DNA of 34,959 nt from Rickettsiales bacterium UBA4270 (GTDB lineage: Bacteria; Pseudomonadota; Alphaproteobacteria; Rickettsiales; Deianiraeaceae): NCBI GenBank assembly GCA_002395105.1, contig DGWA01000005.1, positions 1 through 34,959 of the forward strand, given 5' to 3'. Both the position numbers and the translations under genes were made by a program. Each line of letters begins with the position of its first letter. Within the stretch, counting starts at the first letter, position 1. The notes beneath the pieces are model-generated. The model ran no database searches. It had not been told where the DNA came from and was given only the letters and a program-made list of their open reading frames with translations. Positions 32,488 through 34,959 of the stretch are shown here, in pieces.

Positions 32488-33285
32488 ATGTTTATAAACC
32501 AGCAATTTATAGAAACTTTATCAAATTTTGATAGTGTCAAATATTTATTTGATTTTACGACTTTAAATTTTACTATGTTTTTGGCAACTGGAGATACAGA
32601 TACTGTATTATCTGATAAACTCTACGAGCATGGAGTTAGTATAAAAAATATTTCCATAAATAATTTATCAAGCACTAATGACATTATGATTCAGACACTA
32701 AATATTTACAATAAAAAAACAATTTGTATTGAAGCTCTATTGCGTTCAAAAGTTGTGATTAAAATTTTTGTAAAAAACTCAAAAACAGAGCAAATTGCTA
32801 CAATTTTTAATGGTTTTGTTTCTAAAATATTAGAAGATAATGATGTTCTTAATATAACTATATCTCCGATAATATCGTGCTTAAATCAGTCTGTTGGTGA
32901 GCTTTTTTCTCCAATTTGTCGTGAATGTCTTGGAAGTGCTAAATGTGGAGTTAATCTAAATGATTATAAAACAAGTGGCTATATAGTAAATTTGATTTCA
33001 GATGATTGTTTTTACGGGTCTCATCAAAATGATAAACAAACACAAGTTGGTTATTATGATTATGGTTTAATTAAGTTTTTAAGCGGTTCATTGAGAGGAA
33101 TTTCTATGCAAATTAAAAGTGAAAAAAAAGGAACCGTATATTTATTGAGAAATACTAAATTGTTAAGTGTTAATGATAAATATGAAATATATGCTGGTTG
33201 CAATAAGACAATAACTACTTGTAAAAACAAATTTAACAATGTTGTAAATTTTAGAGGCGAACCATATATTGAAACAAATAATTAA
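32488..33285 (+). CDS. GTA baseplate hub-type protein (DUF2163, RcGTA g13 type)
   Basis: The 265-residue protein fits the DUF2163/BR0599 family. The C-terminal half has the Cys-rich signature PICRECLGSAKCGVNL, FLSGSLRGISMQI (the usual FxSGxxxG block) and YEIYAGCNKTITTCKNKF followed by NNVVNFRGEPYI (family A-G-C-D-K-x-x-x-x-C-x-x-K-F-x-N-x-x-N-F-R-G). In RcGTA this is a hub/megatron-adjacent tail protein. ATG 32488 is used; a TTG at 32449 overlaps g12 by 17 bases. After it RcGTA would carry a cell-wall peptidase gene (g14), but here a secreted ankyrin gene follows. Confidence 0.85.
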   Translation: MFINQQFIETLSNFDSVKYLFDFTTLNFTMFLATGDTDTVLSDKLYEHGVSIKNISINNLSSTNDIMIQTLNIYNKKTICIEALLRSKVVIKIFVKNSKTEQIATIFNGFVSKILEDNDVLNITISPIISCLNQSVGELFSPICRECLGSAKCGVNLNDYKTSGYIVNLISDDCFYGSHQNDKQTQVGYYDYGLIKFLSGSLRGISMQIKSEKKGTVYLLRNTKLLSVNDKYEIYAGCNKTITTCKNKFNNVVNFRGEPYIETNN

Positions 33286-33353
33286 TTTTAAAACAACAAT
33301 AAAAAACTTGCATTTTATAGAATATAAACAAGAAAATACTGTTGTTTTTTTTG

Positions 33354-34934
33354 ATGAAAAAATATATATCATTGATATTTTTGTTTTTTAGTTATTTTAT
33401 ATTGGGTAACAAAAGTATTTATGCTTCTAATGTGAAGGTTACAAAACTTGATGGTTTAGTTAATTGGAGTAGCGACGATAATTATATTGAGGCAAAAAGA
33501 ACATTAGAAATGGCTAAAGAGATAAAAAAAGAAGGGCAAAGAAGGAAAGAACTGCATGACGCGGGGATGTCTGATATTGAAATTCAGAAAATAATTAATA
33601 ACGAGAGACTTGTGTCAAAAAACGGGAGAATAAATGTTGATGTTAATTCTAAAAATGAAATTCTTAGTGATAACGAAAATAAAAAAAAAATTACAAAAGA
33701 AGATGATGATAAAATTACAATAAACGATTATGATACATATAAAAAGAGCGAAAAGGAAAATAATAAAATTGTTGATGCAGAAGAACTTACAATTGATTTA
33801 TCTGCTATACCTGAGCCACCAACAATTGTAAAAAAACAAGATGTTATTTCTTATGATAAAAGTTGTTATAACGAGTTCGAGCTTGCAAGAATGCTACAAA
33901 AAGTAGGTGAAAATACGAATAATTTACAAAATTTTAGTTTATTTGCAAAAGAAGTGGCAAGAATAGCAAACGAACCAATAGCAAAACAGCAAGTTATTTC
34001 AACTCCAAAAATAATAAAAACTGACAATATGTATTTAAATGAAAATCAAGGACTGATGTATAATGCAGATAAAAATAGTTTAAGACATAAAGAAAAAAAC
34101 ACGAACAAAGAAAAAAAATCAGGCATGCATAATATTTATGCAATCGCGAAGAAGATAAATAAAGAAAAAAATATGAAAAAAAATCAAAAACACGATTATT
34201 ATGCAGTGAACAATGAGAGCTACACGGAAGACGATGTAGTTGATAGTAATATGATTTCAGATAAACAAATACAAGCAGGCGATGTTGGTGCTCCTTTTCC
34301 TATAAGAAGGGATAATAAAAATCATTTGAGACAATATCAACCACAAAATATTTCACAAGTTGCATACAATGAAGATAATAAACATCTTAAACCAATAATT
34401 TTTGAAAAACACGTTATTAATCAAGTTATTGATAATTTAGGTTCTGATAATGCAGTTCAAATTACTCGTGCATTAATAAATAAACTTGGTAAAGTAGATA
34501 TTGCCGATGATGATGGAAATACAATTTTGATGCATGCAGTTGCGCGTAAGAATAAATCTTTGATATCTATGTTGTTATCTGAGGGTGCAAATCCAAATGT
34601 TTTAAATAAAGATGGTTTTGCTCCAATACATTTAGCTTCTTCCAATGGAGATAATTTTGCCGTTTATTCACTAATGATGAGCGGTGCTAATGCAAATTTA
34701 GTGGATAAAAATGGCAATACTCCGCTTATGTATGCTTCAAAAATGTGTAGTCCTAATTCAATAAAAATAATGGTTGCGCTTGGAGGTAATCCTCTTCTTG
34801 AAAATAAGTTTAATAAAAAAACGGCTTTTGACTTTGCTGAACAAAACAGAGATAGCTCTGTGATCTCAATATTAAGAACTACTAACAAGAAGATGTATGG
34901 TAAAAGAAAACCAGTAGTGTTAGATAGTTTATGA
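33354..34934 (+). CDS. Secreted ankyrin-repeat protein with long disordered N-terminal region
   Basis: ATG 33354 gives a signal peptide (MKKYISLIFLFFSYFILG, cut near YAS at about residue 25). Residues about 30-380 are charged and low in complexity, rich in Lys, Asn, Asp and Glu, with a short coiled-coil-like helix (about 40-70). Four ankyrin repeats occupy about 384-505: GNTILMHAVARKNKSLISML, GFAPIHLASSNGDNFAVYSL, GNTPLMYASKM and KTAFDFAEQN. The C-terminus is basic. It is placed 68 bases after GTA g13, possibly in the same transcript, and may act on a host or periplasmic partner. It shares design (signal peptide plus ankyrins) with the gene at 10491. Confidence 0.8.
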   Translation: MKKYISLIFLFFSYFILGNKSIYASNVKVTKLDGLVNWSSDDNYIEAKRTLEMAKEIKKEGQRRKELHDAGMSDIEIQKIINNERLVSKNGRINVDVNSKNEILSDNENKKKITKEDDDKITINDYDTYKKSEKENNKIVDAEELTIDLSAIPEPPTIVKKQDVISYDKSCYNEFELARMLQKVGENTNNLQNFSLFAKEVARIANEPIAKQQVISTPKIIKTDNMYLNENQGLMYNADKNSLRHKEKNTNKEKKSGMHNIYAIAKKINKEKNMKKNQKHDYYAVNNESYTEDDVVDSNMISDKQIQAGDVGAPFPIRRDNKNHLRQYQPQNISQVAYNEDNKHLKPIIFEKHVINQVIDNLGSDNAVQITRALINKLGKVDIADDDGNTILMHAVARKNKSLISMLLSEGANPNVLNKDGFAPIHLASSNGDNFAVYSLMMSGANANLVDKNGNTPLMYASKMCSPNSIKIMVALGGNPLLENKFNKKTAFDFAEQNRDSSVISILRTTNKKMYGKRKPVVLDSL

Positions 34935-34935
34935 T

Positions 34936-34959
34936 ATGCCCATAATATCTGAACGAGAA
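34936..34959 (+). CDS. Start of a following gene, cut by the window edge
   Basis: An ATG one base after the preceding stop opens a frame reading MPIISERE up to the end of the window. Eight codons are too few to identify a product; the tight spacing suggests operon continuation. Confidence 0.3.

Noticed and set aside
1..34959. CRISPR array, insertion sequence, rRNA, riboswitch or replication origin.
   Set aside because: I found no regularly spaced repeats, no transposase, no rRNA segments, no known riboswitch core and no DnaA-box cluster when reading the intergenic regions.

Overview
The window is a gene-dense, strongly AT-rich (roughly 70% by eye) stretch of a bacterial chromosome using the standard bacterial code. 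The gene content points to a reduced-genome, host-associated alphaproteobacterium of the Holosporales/Rickettsiales type. The signs are a TrcR/DUF1013 protein and a CarD regulator, dispersed RcGTA-type gene-transfer-agent genes, secreted ankyrin proteins, a predicted host-directed cysteine protease/acetyltransferase, and housekeeping genes scattered out of their usual operons (fusA, rpsP, rnpA and rpsD stand alone). It keeps peptidoglycan synthesis (murD, PBP2), lipoprotein maturation (lnt) and an LPS-type outer membrane (PagL-like deacylase). The order assignment is inference.

Layout. 1-2.7 kb: an edge terminator, a HAD phosphatase (-), then a PagL-like outer-membrane deacylase and a membrane-anchored GT11 glycosyltransferase (+). 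2.7-6.2 kb: fusA followed by three intact GTA/phage neck genes (g6, g7, g8). 6.2-10.3 kb: folC (-), carD (+), then trcR-dnaX (-). 10.5-12.8 kb: an overlapping three-gene operon encoding a secreted ankyrin protein, a bitopic coiled-coil protein and a secreted protein. 12.8-16.9 kb: tRNA-Arg (-), clpX, a membrane-anchored LOG enzyme, a short rnpA and murD. 16.9-24.3 kb: a large pilin-like protein (-), an EamA transporter, adk with a predicted membrane anchor, rpsP, comF, lipB, lnt, and a second HAD (-). 24.4-28.1 kb: the YopJ/ULP-like candidate effector, mrdA and rpsD. 28.1-30.8 kb, all minus: tRNA-Ile, -Asp and -Pro, then recA-gmk-gmk2, where the second guanylate kinase carries a signal peptide. 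30.9-34.96 kb: a TraT-like lipoprotein, GTA g12 and g13, a secreted ankyrin protein and the first codons of another gene.

Themes. (1) Five GTA structural genes at two loci 25 kb apart have stayed open in an AT-rich genome. (2) Nucleotide-handling enzymes that are normally soluble carry hydrophobic N-termini: Gmk2 has a clear signal peptide, and Adk and LOG have single anchors. (3) Several genes have a good -35/-10 promoter ending only 3-8 bases before the start codon, and most starts lack a Shine-Dalgarno sequence, suggesting frequent leaderless or near-leaderless initiation. (4) The most novel single protein is the H-D-Q-C clan CE candidate effector at 24444-25553. No stretch over about 300 bases lacks a gene; the largest gap is the divergent region 17967-18227.
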